Source of the DNA: an endosymbiont of unidentified scaly snail isolate Monju
GTDB taxonomy: Bacteria > Pseudomonadota > Gammaproteobacteria > Chromatiales > Chromatiaceae
Direction: 5' to 3'
Assembly (NCBI RefSeq): GCF_000801295.1
Contig: NZ_AP012978.1
Location: 2,108,001-2,172,000, forward strand
DNA length: 64,000 nt
A model generated the notes under the pieces. It did not search any database, was not told the DNA's origin, and worked only from the letters and a program-made list of their open reading frames with translations. The position numbers were made by a program, and so were the translations under genes. Below are positions 19,001 to 27,833 of this stretch, one piece after another. Positions within the stretch are counted from its first letter, which is position 1. Every line of letters starts with the position of its first letter.

Positions 19001-21384
19001 CCCGACTGCTGCTCCCTGCCCTGCTCCTGCTCCTGCTCGTCCAGAGCGCACCGGCACAGGAGGACTTCCTGCGTCCCGAACAGGCCTTCCAGGTCCAGGC
19101 CCGGCTGGGCGAGGACGGCCGCACCGTGGTCATGGACTGGACCATCGCCGAGGGCTACTACCTGTACCGCAACAAGTTTCGGGTGACACCCACCGACTCG
19201 CGGGTGACCCTGGGCGAACTGAACACCTCCGAACCCGAGATCAAGAACGACCCCATCTTCGGCAAGGTCGAGGTCTATCACCGCAGTGCCCGGATGCAGG
19301 TGCCGGTGACCGGCTTCCCCGACGGCCTGGACGGCCTGACCCTGAAGCTGCGCTACCAGGGCTGTGCCGAGCAAGGCATCTGCTATCCGCCCCAGATACA
19401 CGAGGTTTCGCTGCCGGCACCGCGCCTGGCCGCCGCAGCGACCGCTGCCGCTTCTCCCGCCGCCAGCCCGGCGGCACCGGCGGGCGGTGACGACGCCCTC
19501 GGCGCGCTCAACGACGCCCTGGGTCTGGGTGCCCTGGAAGACGACATCCTGCCGGTCGACCAGGCCTTCCGCGTGGCGGCCGACAGCCCGGACGGCAAGA
19601 CCCTGGTCGTGCGCTGGCAGATCGCCGACGGCACCTACCTGTACCAGGACAAGCTCAAGGTACGAGTCGGTGGCGACGGCGTGCGCCTCGGCAAGTACGA
19701 ACTGCCGCCGGCCGACATCAAGCAGGATGCCATCAAGCCCGACGGCAGCATCGGCGACGTGCTGGTCTATCACAAGCAGGTGACACTGCGCATTCCCCTA
19801 CTGCGTGACAACACTGCCGAGACCGAGATCGAGGTCCTCACCGGCTATCAGGGCTGCGCCGACCGCGGCATCTGCTACCCGCCGCAGAAGAAGACCCTGC
19901 GCGTACTCCTGCCGGCCATCGGCGATGGCAACGCGCAGCCGGCCGCTGCCACGCAGCCGGAGCCGATCACGGCACCGAAGGCGCCGCAACTCCTGCCGGA
20001 GGACAGTACCGCTGCCACGACCACCACATCGGCCGCCGTACCGCGCAATGAACAGGACCAGCTGCTCAACCGCCTGCACGGCTCGGGCTTCGGCCTCGGG
20101 CTGTTGCTCAGCCTCGGCTTCGGTCTGCTGGTGGCCTTCACCGCCTGCATGTACCCCATGATCCCCATCCTCACCTCGCTGATCATGGGCCAGGGCAACC
20201 AGGGCAACAAGGTCACGCCCTTCCGCGCCTTCGAGCTCTCGCTGGCCTACACCCAGGGCATCGCACTGACCTACGGTGTGCTGGGCATCGCCATGGCGCT
20301 GGTCGGCAAGTCGCTGGGCATCCAGTCGGCCCTGCAGACCCCCTGGGTGCTGGTGCCCTCGATCATCCTGTTCGTGGCGCTCGCCCTGTCGATGTTCGGC
20401 CTCTACCAGATCCAGGTGCCCGCGGCGATCCAGAGTCGGCTCAACAACCTGAGCAACCAGCAGAAGGGCGGCTCGGTGGTGGGCGTGGGCCTGATGGGCG
20501 TGGTCTCGGCGCTGATCGTCGGCCCCTGTGGCGGCCCGGTGCTGCTCGCCATGCTGGCTTTCGCCGCCTCGTCCGACAGCCTGCTGCACGGTTTCCTCAT
20601 CATGTGGCTGTTCGGCACCGGCATGGGCCTGCCGCTGCTGGTGATGGGTGCTGGCGGCGGCGCGCTGATGCCCAAGGCCGGCACCTGGATGGACACCGTC
20701 AAGGCCACCGGCGGGGTCATCATGCTGGCCCTGGCATTGAGCTTCCTCGAGCGCATGAGCCCCACCTACATTCCGACCGCCACCATCATGTTGCTGTGGG
20801 GCGCACTGCTGATCGTCACCGCCGTGTACATGGGCGCGCTGCGCCAGCTGCCCGAAGGCGAGAGCGGATGGTACCGGCTGTGGAAGGGCCTGGCCCTGGT
20901 ATTGCTGATCTACGGCGCCACCTTCATCGTCGGCGTGGCGGCCGGCGGACGAGACACCACCCAGCCGCTGCGCGGCCTGTTCAGCGACAGCGGCGCAGGA
21001 CCGACCGCCCCCGCCCACCTCGCGTTCAAGCGCATCCACGGCTGGGACGCGCTGCAAGCGGAACTGGCCGCAGCGAAGGCCGCCGGCAAGCCCGTCATGC
21101 TCGACTTCTACGCCGACTGGTGCACCTACTGCAAGGTGATGGAAAAGGAGCTCTTCCCCGATCCGCGGGTACAACAGGCGCTGGCCGGCTTCGTGCTGCT
21201 TCAGGCGGACATCACCCGCCAGGACGAACAGGACCGCGAACTGACCGACCGCCTCGAACTGCCCGCGCCGCCGGCCCTGTTCTTCTGGGACCCATCGGGC
21301 AGGCTGCGCAAGGAACTGCGCCTGGTCGGTGAGCCCACGGTGGAGGCACTGATCGCCAGCGCAAGGCAGGCGGCCAGGCCATGA
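18988..21384 (+). CDS. dsbD: DsbD thiol:disulfide interchange protein with a duplicated N-terminal domain
   Basis: Carries electrons from cytoplasmic thioredoxin across the inner membrane to periplasmic DsbC, CcmG and similar targets. It has 798 aa against about 565 in E. coli. The excess is a second periplasmic alpha domain. After a signal peptide (1-23), domain 1 (about 24-150) and domain 2 (about 180-310) each end in a YQGCAxxGICYPPQ motif holding the redox cysteine pair. The membrane part has Cys387 in TACMYPMIP and Cys514 in VGPCGGPV. The C-terminal thioredoxin domain has DWCTYCKVM (Cys712, Cys715). The ATG at 18988 begins the signal peptide. Stop and next start overlap (ATGA). Confidence 0.95.
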   Translation: MHRLTRLLLPALLLLLLVQSAPAQEDFLRPEQAFQVQARLGEDGRTVVMDWTIAEGYYLYRNKFRVTPTDSRVTLGELNTSEPEIKNDPIFGKVEVYHRSARMQVPVTGFPDGLDGLTLKLRYQGCAEQGICYPPQIHEVSLPAPRLAAAATAAASPAASPAAPAGGDDALGALNDALGLGALEDDILPVDQAFRVAADSPDGKTLVVRWQIADGTYLYQDKLKVRVGGDGVRLGKYELPPADIKQDAIKPDGSIGDVLVYHKQVTLRIPLLRDNTAETEIEVLTGYQGCADRGICYPPQKKTLRVLLPAIGDGNAQPAAATQPEPITAPKAPQLLPEDSTAATTTTSAAVPRNEQDQLLNRLHGSGFGLGLLLSLGFGLLVAFTACMYPMIPILTSLIMGQGNQGNKVTPFRAFELSLAYTQGIALTYGVLGIAMALVGKSLGIQSALQTPWVLVPSIILFVALALSMFGLYQIQVPAAIQSRLNNLSNQQKGGSVVGVGLMGVVSALIVGPCGGPVLLAMLAFAASSDSLLHGFLIMWLFGTGMGLPLLVMGAGGGALMPKAGTWMDTVKATGGVIMLALALSFLERMSPTYIPTATIMLLWGALLIVTAVYMGALRQLPEGESGWYRLWKGLALVLLIYGATFIVGVAAGGRDTTQPLRGLFSDSGAGPTAPAHLAFKRIHGWDALQAELAAAKAAGKPVMLDFYADWCTYCKVMEKELFPDPRVQQALAGFVLLQADITRQDEQDRELTDRLELPAPPALFFWDPSGRLRKELRLVGEPTVEALIASARQAARP

Positions 21385-21959
21385 AACCAACCCGCATACT
21401 CGTCATCGCCCTGGTGGGCCTGCTGGTCGGCGCGCTGACCGGCATCGGCATCAAGATGCTGCGCCAGGCCGAACGGCCCGCCGAACCGGCCGAGGCCCCC
21501 GTGCTCGAGCAGATGCCCGAATTCGCCTACCCGGATCTCGAGGGCCACCTGCGCCACGGCAACGAATGGAAGACCAATATCCTGGTACTCAACTTCTGGG
21601 CAGCCTGGTGCCCGCCCTGCCGCGAGGAGACCCCGCTGTTTGTCGATCTGCAGGAGCAGTACGCGCGCGACAACGTGCGCTTCGTCGGCATCGCCATCGA
21701 CGACCGCGAGCCCGTCGCCGACTTCGTCGATACCTATGGCGTGGAATATCCCGTGCTGCTGGGTGATCTCGAGGCTATCGCCCTGTCGCGACGCCTGGGC
21801 AACCGCTTCGACGGCCTGCCCTTCACCGTGGTCGTCGAGCCCGGCGGGCGCATCCTGGCGCGCTTTGCCGGCGGGGTGAGCCGCGAACAGATCGAGCCCG
21901 TGTTGCAGCAGGCCATCGAGAACAACCGCCGCAGCTACGCCTCGCCGGAGCGGATCTGA
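21381..21959 (+). CDS. TlpA/ResA-like membrane-anchored thioredoxin
   Basis: A 192-aa protein with one N-terminal helix (6-24) that anchors it to the periplasmic side. The thioredoxin domain has LVLNFWAAWCPPCREETP at about residues 68-85, giving a CPPC active site, and a cis-proline in FDGLPFTVVVEPGG. WCPPC is typical of TlpA, ResA and DsbE-like reductants. It starts inside the dsbD stop codon, so DsbD is the probable electron donor. Targets may be cytochrome c maturation or other periplasmic disulfides; sequence alone does not decide. Confidence 0.9.
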   Translation: MKPTRILVIALVGLLVGALTGIGIKMLRQAERPAEPAEAPVLEQMPEFAYPDLEGHLRHGNEWKTNILVLNFWAAWCPPCREETPLFVDLQEQYARDNVRFVGIAIDDREPVADFVDTYGVEYPVLLGDLEAIALSRRLGNRFDGLPFTVVVEPGGRILARFAGGVSREQIEPVLQQAIENNRRSYASPERI

Positions 21960-22140
21960 GCCCCGGGGAACGCCCTTCCCTCGACCTTCGCGGTGCTGGC
22001 GGGCTTCCTAACCCGGGCACATTCCCCCATTTTCGGACTGGACAAGGCCGAGCGACTCGCCCAGAATTGAACGCAGATCAGCGCCTTTTCGGCACAGATA
22101 ACGACAAAATATCCTCTCGACGAGATAGGCAGCGCGTTCC

Positions 22141-22572
22141 ATGGCAAGCATCCTGGTGCTCAACGGACCCAATCTGAACCTGCTGGGCACCCGTGAGCCG
22201 GCCACCTACGGCTCGACGACACTGACCGATATCGAGCAACGCCTGCGCACCCTGGCAGACGAGCATGAACTCGCCTTTTTCCAGTCGAACCACGAAGGTG
22301 CACTGATCGATCGCATTCACCAGGCTGGCCGGGAGGACGTGGACTTCATCCTCGTCAACCCGGCGGCCCTGACCCACACCAGCGTTGGCCTGCGCGACGC
22401 CCTGCTCGGCGTGGACATCCCGTTCATCGAGATCCATCTCTCGAACGTGTTCGCGCGCGAGCCCTTCCGTCATCACTCCTACCTGTCGGACATCGCGGTG
22501 GGGGTGATCAGCGGCCTCGGCGCGCAAGGCTACGAGCTGGCACTCGCCGCCGCCCTGGCGCGCGTCGGGTGA
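22141..22572 (+). CDS. aroQ: 3-dehydroquinate dehydratase, type II
   Basis: The third step of the shikimate pathway: 3-dehydroquinate to 3-dehydroshikimate by trans elimination. It has 143 aa and forms a dodecamer in the family. Motifs are [20 protein letters not shown], which carries the reactive tyrosine loop, [31 protein letters not shown], and [20 protein letters not shown] with the catalytic histidine. The 181-bp gap upstream after the TlpA-like gene should hold a promoter; none is clear enough to call. It is followed at 28 bp by accB, the common gammaproteobacterial order. Confidence 0.97.
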   Translation: MASILVLNGPNLNLLGTREPATYGSTTLTDIEQRLRTLADEHELAFFQSNHEGALIDRIHQAGREDVDFILVNPAALTHTSVGLRDALLGVDIPFIEIHLSNVFAREPFRHHSYLSDIAVGVISGLGAQGYELALAAALARVG

Positions 22573-22600
22573 GTCCTTCAACACCGAACAGGAACCTCTC

Positions 22601-23065
22601 ATGGACATCCGCAAAGTCAATAAACTGATCGAACTGCTCGAAGAGTCCGACGTGGCCGAGATCGAGATCCACGAAGGCGAGGAGTCAGTCCGCATCAGCC
22701 GTATCAGCAGCAGCGCGCCGACGATGGTCATGCCCGCCGCCGCGCCGGCACCTGCCCCGGCCCCGGCCCCGGCCGCCGCACCGGCAGCGACAGAGAGCAG
22801 CTCGGCACCGGCCGAGGAGGCCGAACCCGAGGGGCACATCATCCGCTCGCCCATGGTGGGCACTTTCTACCGTGCCCCCTCGCCGACTTCCAAGCTCTTC
22901 GTCGAAGAAGGCTCCAAGGTCTCGGCCGGCGACACCTTGTGCATCATCGAGGCGATGAAGATCCTCAACCAGATCGAGTCGGACATCTCCGGCACGGTAC
23001 AGAAGATCCTGGTCGAGAACGGCCAGCCGGTCGAGTACAACCAACCGCTGTTCGTGATCGGATAG
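22601..23065 (+). CDS. accB: Biotin carboxyl carrier protein of acetyl-CoA carboxylase
   Basis: The 154-aa carrier that shuttles CO2 on biotin between AccC and AccA/D for malonyl-CoA synthesis. The N-terminal dimerisation part is [20 protein letters not shown], then a mobile Ala-Pro linker (about 48-66) coded by a short GC-rich repeat, then the biotinyl domain. Biotin is attached to the lysine of [13 protein letters not shown]; most family members have EAMKMMN here, so ILN is a minor variant. AccC follows after 4 bp. Confidence 0.97.
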   Translation: MDIRKVNKLIELLEESDVAEIEIHEGEESVRISRISSSAPTMVMPAAAPAPAPAPAPAAAPAATESSSAPAEEAEPEGHIIRSPMVGTFYRAPSPTSKLFVEEGSKVSAGDTLCIIEAMKILNQIESDISGTVQKILVENGQPVEYNQPLFVIG

Positions 23066-23069
23066 GCCC

Positions 23070-24410
23070 ATGCTGGACAAAGTCGTCATTGCCAACCGGG
23101 GCGAGATCGCCCTGCGCATCCTGCGCGCCTGCCGCGAGTTGGGCATCGCCACCGTGGCCGTGCACTCCGAGGCGGACCGCGATCTCAAGCACGTGCGCCT
23201 GGCCGACGAGTCGGTGTGCATCGGCCCCGCCTCGTCGACCGAGAGCTACCTGAACATCCCGGCGATCATCAGCGCCGCCGAGGTGTGCGACGCCACCGCC
23301 ATCCACCCCGGCTACGGCTTCCTCTCCGAGAACGCCGACTTCGCCGAGCGCGTGGAGAGTTCGGGCTTCAAGTTCATCGGCCCGCGCCCCGAGACCATCC
23401 GCCTGATGGGTGACAAGATCACCGCCATCGAGGCCATGAAGGAGGCCGGCGTGCCCACGGTGCCCGGCTCCGACGGGCCGCTGGACGACGACAAGGAGCG
23501 CACCCTCCGCCTGGCGCGCGAGATCGGCTACCCGGTGATCATCAAGGCCGCCGGCGGCGGTGGCGGTCGCGGCATGCGCGTGGTGCACTCCGAGGCCGCG
23601 CTGCTGAATGCCGTCTCGCTGACGAAAAGCGAGGCGGCCGCGGCTTTCGGCAACGACACCGTGTACATGGAGAAGTTTCTCGAGAACCCGCGGCATGTCG
23701 AGTTCCAGGTGCTGGCCGACGAGCACGGCAACGCCATCCACCTGGCCGAGCGCGACTGCTCCATGCAGCGCCGTCACCAGAAGGTGGTCGAGGAGGCCCC
23801 GGCGCCGGGCATCTCCGAGGAACTCCGCGCCAAAATGGGCGAACGCTGCGCCGAGGCCTGCCGTCGCATCGGCTATCGCGGCGCCGGCACCTTCGAATTC
23901 CTGTACGAGAACGGCGAATTCTACTTCATCGAGATGAACACCCGGGTACAGGTGGAACATCCGGTCACCGAGATGATCACCGGCGTGGACATCGTCAAGG
24001 AACAACTGCTGATCGCTGCCGGCCAGCCGCTGACTTACCGCCAGGAAGACATTGTGGTGCGCGGGCACGCCATCGAGTGCCGTATCAACGCCGAGGACCC
24101 CGAGAACTTCATGCCCAGCCCCGGTGACATCACCCGCCTGCACGTGCCGGGCGGACCGGGCGTGCGCGTGGACACTCACATCTACAGCGGCTACCGGGTA
24201 CCTCCCTACTACGATTCCATGATCGGCAAGCTGATCACCCACGGCGAGAACCGCGACGTGGCCATCGCGCGCATGCGCGGGGCGCTGTCCGAGATGGTGA
24301 TCGAGGGCATCAAGACCAACATCCCCTTGCAGGCCGACATCATGGCCGACGGCAACTTCGCCGCGGGCGGGGTCAACATCCATTACCTGGAAAAGAAGCT
24401 CGGTCTCTGA
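23070..24410 (+). CDS. accC: Biotin carboxylase subunit of acetyl-CoA carboxylase
   Basis: ATP-grasp enzyme of 446 aa that carboxylates biotin on AccB with bicarbonate. It shows [20 protein letters not shown] at the start, [14 protein letters not shown], the glycine-rich ATP loop [34 protein letters not shown], and [20 protein letters not shown] with metal-binding glutamates. The length is that of E. coli AccC. It forms an operon with accB (4 bp) and prmA (3 bp). Confidence 0.98.
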   Translation: MLDKVVIANRGEIALRILRACRELGIATVAVHSEADRDLKHVRLADESVCIGPASSTESYLNIPAIISAAEVCDATAIHPGYGFLSENADFAERVESSGFKFIGPRPETIRLMGDKITAIEAMKEAGVPTVPGSDGPLDDDKERTLRLAREIGYPVIIKAAGGGGGRGMRVVHSEAALLNAVSLTKSEAAAAFGNDTVYMEKFLENPRHVEFQVLADEHGNAIHLAERDCSMQRRHQKVVEEAPAPGISEELRAKMGERCAEACRRIGYRGAGTFEFLYENGEFYFIEMNTRVQVEHPVTEMITGVDIVKEQLLIAAGQPLTYRQEDIVVRGHAIECRINAEDPENFMPSPGDITRLHVPGGPGVRVDTHIYSGYRVPPYYDSMIGKLITHGENRDVAIARMRGALSEMVIEGIKTNIPLQADIMADGNFAAGGVNIHYLEKKLGL

Positions 24411-24413
24411 GCC

Positions 24414-25307
24414 GTGCCCTGGATCCAGACCCACCTGACCGTCGACAAGTCGCAGGCGCCGCTGGTCGAACTGCTGCTCGAACAGCTGGGCGCCCTGTCG
24501 GTCACCCTGGGCGATGCCGGCGACGAACCCATGCTTGAACCGGCGCCCGGCGAGACCCCCCTGTGGTCCGCGACCCGGGTGACCGGCCTGTTCGCCGGCG
24601 ACACCGACATCGACAGCCTGCGCGCCGCGCTCAATGGCGCGCTGGCGCGCGAGCCGGGGCGCAGCCTCGAGATCGAGGTCCTCGAAGACCGCGACTGGGA
24701 GCGCGCCTGGCTGGACCGCTTCGCCCCCATGTGCTTCGGCAAACGCCTGTGGATCCGTCCCGGAGGTCAGGCGCTGGACGTCGGGCCGGACGCAGCGATC
24801 GTGGACCTGGACCCCGGCCTGGCCTTCGGCACGGGCACCCATCCGACCACCGCGCTGTGTCTCGAGTGGCTGGATGCGCATCCGCCGGCAGGACTCGAGG
24901 TGATCGACTTCGGCTGTGGCTCGGGCATCCTCGGCATCGCCGCGCTCAAGCTCGGCGCGCGGCGCGTCGAGGCCGTCGACCATGACCCGCAGGCGGTACT
25001 GGCCACATGCGAGAATGCCCAGCGCAACGCGGTGGCCGACAGGCTGCAGGCCTGCGACGACCGCGCCTTCGAGGACCGACCCGCGCAACTGGTGCTGGCC
25101 AACATCCTCGCGAACGTGCTGATCGAACTGGCGCCGCGCATCGGCGGGCTGGTCGCGCCCGGCGGCACGCTGGTGCTCTCGGGTATCCTCGCCGATCAGG
25201 CCGCGGCGGTCACCGAAGCCTACCAGCATGTCATCGACTTCCAGCCCCCCCACCAGCGCGAGGGCTGGGTTTTGCTGCACGGCCATCGCCCTCTGGAGAC
25301 TGCATGA
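24414..25307 (+). CDS. prmA: Ribosomal protein L11 methyltransferase
   Basis: Trimethylates lysines and the N terminus of ribosomal protein L11 using SAM. It has 297 aa. The substrate-recognition domain opens with PWIQTHLTVD. The catalytic domain has LAFGTGTHPTTALCLEWL, then the SAM site VIDFGCGSGILGIAALKLGA at about residues 160-180, and VLANILANVLIELAP with the NIL motif. A GTG start at 24414 is used, 3 bases after the accC stop. Its own stop overlaps the next ATG. Confidence 0.96.
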   Translation: MPWIQTHLTVDKSQAPLVELLLEQLGALSVTLGDAGDEPMLEPAPGETPLWSATRVTGLFAGDTDIDSLRAALNGALAREPGRSLEIEVLEDRDWERAWLDRFAPMCFGKRLWIRPGGQALDVGPDAAIVDLDPGLAFGTGTHPTTALCLEWLDAHPPAGLEVIDFGCGSGILGIAALKLGARRVEAVDHDPQAVLATCENAQRNAVADRLQACDDRAFEDRPAQLVLANILANVLIELAPRIGGLVAPGGTLVLSGILADQAAAVTEAYQHVIDFQPPHQREGWVLLHGHRPLETA

Positions 25308-26203
25308 GGACCCGTTGCCCGCATTGCCGCACCGCCTACGACGTGGACCCGCAGATCCTGCAGCAGTCACAGGGGCTGGCACGCTGCTATCGCTGCACCC
25401 AAGCGTTCAACGCCTTCCAGAACGCGATCGATACCCCCCCATCACCACCCGCCACGCCGGAGGTGGTAGCCGAACCCCACCCCCTGGAAGAGTCGGACAC
25501 CTCCTTCCTGGTCGAGGAGGAGACCCTCGAGGCCCCGGACATCCCGTCCTCGGAGGGCAGGGGTGAACGGCGGGATCCTGCGGTGTCGCTCGAACTGAGT
25601 ACTCCCCCCCACAAGGACGAGCCCGCCATCCACACCCTGCCCGACGAGCTGCCGCCGCTCACGGATACCTGGGCGCAGGAAGCGCCGGACCCTGTACCCG
25701 AGGGGACGTTGGACGAGGAAGACCTGCTGCACCCTCCACCACCACGACGCATCCCCTGGTGGCAGAAGCTGCTGGTGCTGATCCTTTCGCTCACCCTGCT
25801 CGCACAGCTCGCCTGGATACGGCGCGACCTGTGGATCAACCTGCCGCAGACGACACAGCTGTGCGCCATCCTCGATTGCCAGCTGCCGGACCGCTACCGT
25901 CCGCAGGACTTCACCGTGATCGAACGCACCATGGAGTCCGATGCCGGCCCGCCGGCCGCGCTGCGCCTGTGGCTGGCGATCCGCAACGATGCTCCCTTCG
26001 CCCAGCCACTGCCGCGCCTGCAACTCACCCTGCAGGATGCCACCGGCACCCTGGTGGCACGCCGCGTGTTCTCCCCCGAACAGTACCTGCCGCCAGACTG
26101 GTCCGGCCCGCCCGCCGCCCTGCCGGGGGAAGTAATCACTATCGAGCTGCGCCTGAAGGATCCCGGCCCCCGCGCCCAGGGCTTCGTGATCGACTTCCTG
26201 TAG
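25304..26203 (+). CDS. DUF3426 protein with MJ0042-type zinc ribbon
   Basis: A 299-aa single-pass membrane protein. An N-terminal zinc ribbon has CPHCRTAYDVDPQ and ARCYRCTQAFN (CxxC twice). A long acidic, proline-rich linker spans about 45-140, then one membrane helix (about 152-172), and an extracytoplasmic DUF3426 domain with LRLWLAIRNDAP and LPPDWSGPPAALPGE-type beta strands. The family sits next to prmA in many gammaproteobacteria. Function is unknown; a membrane-tethered zinc sensor or assembly factor is a guess. The ATG at 25304 overlaps the prmA stop. Confidence 0.88.
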   Translation: MRTRCPHCRTAYDVDPQILQQSQGLARCYRCTQAFNAFQNAIDTPPSPPATPEVVAEPHPLEESDTSFLVEEETLEAPDIPSSEGRGERRDPAVSLELSTPPHKDEPAIHTLPDELPPLTDTWAQEAPDPVPEGTLDEEDLLHPPPPRRIPWWQKLLVLILSLTLLAQLAWIRRDLWINLPQTTQLCAILDCQLPDRYRPQDFTVIERTMESDAGPPAALRLWLAIRNDAPFAQPLPRLQLTLQDATGTLVARRVFSPEQYLPPDWSGPPAALPGEVITIELRLKDPGPRAQGFVIDFL

Positions 26204-26308
26204 TTCGGCCCGGGGACGGGCCTCCTGCGACACCCCCCACACCCTGCCGCAAGCACCTCGCTCGAGGACAAGCCCATCCACGGGAGCGGCATCTTCGCCG
26301 CGAACAAC
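26204..26308. repeat. GGGA-hairpin repeat pair after the DUF3426 gene
   Basis: TTCGGCCCGGGGACGGGCCT starts on the base after the stop codon (26204), with the GGCCCG-GGGA-CGGGCC hairpin. A second, degraded unit, GGGAGCGGCATCTTCGCCGC, lies at 26281-26306. The rest of the gap to 26497 shows no gene or clear signal. Confidence 0.75.
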
Positions 26309-26497
26309 CCGCGCAGGGAGGTGCGGCGCGAAGCGGAGGCGACGGAACGCCCGTGGCTTGCACTTCCCCGGCAGGGGGGTAATATTGCCGGTCGTTCTCG
26401 CGGGCTGCCCGTCTCGGCAACGGCCCCCGGCCCGCCCACCGGCACGCATCCCGAAGACGCGGGCGCGCAGACAATCAACTCCAGGACTCCGGCTCGC

Positions 26498-27479
26498 ATG
26501 CTGATCGGCAACCACGCACTGACCCGCCCGTTGATCCTCGCACCCATGGCCGGGGTCACCGACCGCCCCTTCCGCGAACTCTGCCGCCGCCACGGCGCGG
26601 GGCTTGCGGTCTCCGAGATGGTCACCGCCGACACCAGCCTGTATGCCAGCCGCAAGACCCAGCGCCGCCTGGACCATGCCGGCGAGCCCGGTCCCATCTC
26701 GGTGCAGATCGTGGGCAGTGATCCGGTCGCCATGGCCGAGGCCGCACGCGTCAACGTTGGCCTGGGCGCGCAGATCATCGACATCAACATGGGTTGCCCC
26801 AAGAAGAAGGTCTGCAAGGTGGCTGCGGGCTCCGCGCTGCTACGCGACGAGGCACTGGTCGGGCGCATCCTCGAGACCGTGGTCGCTGCGGTCGAGGTAC
26901 CGGTCACCCTCAAGATCCGCACCGGCTGGGACCGCCAGCATCGCAATGCCCCGCGCATCGCGCGCATCGCCGAGCAGGCCGGCGTCGCCGCGCTGGCCAT
27001 CCACGGACGCACTCGCGCCTGCGGCTTCTCCGGCGAGGCCGAGTACGACACCATCCGCGAGGTCAAACAGGCCGTGGCCATCCCGGTGATCGCCAACGGC
27101 GACATCGACAGCCCGCGCAAGGCACGGCAGGTGCTCGAAGCCACCGGCGCCGACGCGCTGATGATCGGCCGAGCCGCTCAGGGACGGCCCTGGATCTTCG
27201 ACGAGATCGCGCATTACCTCGAGACCGGCGAAGAACTGCCGCCCCCCCGCCAAACTGGATCCGCGACACCCTGCTCGGGCACCTGGACGCGCTCTACGCC
27301 TTCTACGGTACCGAACATGGCGTGCGCATCGCGCGCAAGCACATCGCCTGGTACAGCCGCTGCCAGCCCGGCGGCAGCACCTTCCGGCAGCGCATCAACC
27401 AGGCACGCACCCCGCAAGAACAACGCCAGCTGATCGATGAACACTTCGCCAGCCTGGCCCCAGGGAGGAAGCCGCATGA
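26498..27479 (+). pseudogene. dusB: tRNA-dihydrouridine synthase B, with two single-base frameshifts
   Basis: The N-terminal 250 residues are an intact FMN-binding TIM barrel: LILAPMAGVTDRPFRELCRR, QIIDINMGCPKKKVC with the active cysteine, IHGRTRACGFSG, IPVIANGDI and MIGRAAQGRPWIF. At the run of seven C (27242-27248) the frame slips; the true helical domain (NWIRDTLLGHLDALYAFYG, then RIARKHIAWYS) continues in another frame. Eight C would restore it. A second slip at the GGG at 27463-27465 is implied: one more G yields an ending ...LAPGEEAA with a TGA overlapping the fis ATG. Both losses are in homopolymers, so sequencing error or phase variation may explain them better than decay. dusB-fis is the standard operon. 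Confidence 0.8.
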
Positions 27480-27772
27480 CCTTGATCGCCAACGAATCCG
27501 CCCCCCACCCCGGCAACCCGTCCGGCAATGGGCAGCAACGTCAGGGCGCACCGCTCAGCCTCATGGTGCGCCAGGCGCTGGACGAGTATTTCGCACAGCT
27601 CGACGGCACCGAGCACAGGGACCTCTACCAGATGGTCATGGCCCAGGCCGAGCAGCCCCTGCTCGAGCGCGTGATGCTGCACACCGGCGGCAACCAGACG
27701 CGGGCGGCGCAACTGCTGGGGATCAGCCGCGCTACCCTGCGCAAGAAGCTGGCGTTGTACAATCTGGTCTGA
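27476..27772 (+). CDS. fis: DNA-binding protein Fis
   Basis: A nucleoid-associated dimer of 98 aa, the same length as in E. coli. The C-terminal helix-turn-helix reads [20 protein letters not shown] and is followed by KLALYN, nearly the family consensus. The N-terminal arm is less conserved, as usual. In E. coli Fis activates rRNA promoters in fast growth and helps site-specific recombinases. The start at 27476 overlaps the predicted end of dusB, with GGGAGGAAG just upstream. Confidence 0.95.
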   Translation: MTLIANESAPHPGNPSGNGQQRQGAPLSLMVRQALDEYFAQLDGTEHRDLYQMVMAQAEQPLLERVMLHTGGNQTRAAQLLGISRATLRKKLALYNLV

Positions 27773-27793
27773 CCCGTTTTCATATCATCACCG

Positions 27794-27811
27794 CGCGGCC
27801 TGCCGGCCGCG
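27794..27811 (+). terminator. GC hairpin between fis and purH, possible weak terminator
   Basis: CGCGGCC-TGCC-GGCCGCG followed by TTTG. The stem is strong (7 bp) but the T run is short, so read-through from fis into purH, or a role in mRNA stability, is equally possible. Confidence 0.4.
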
Positions 27812-27833
27812 TTTGCGTCTGAAGGTAACCGAC

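Noticed and set aside
22741-22790. Short GC-rich tandem repeat
   Set aside because: It codes the normal Ala-Pro linker of the biotin carrier protein, so it is explained by accB.
22965-25382. 805-codon minus-strand open frame
   Set aside because: It lies opposite accB, accC and prmA, which have full family motifs; GC-rich third positions keep the antisense frame open.
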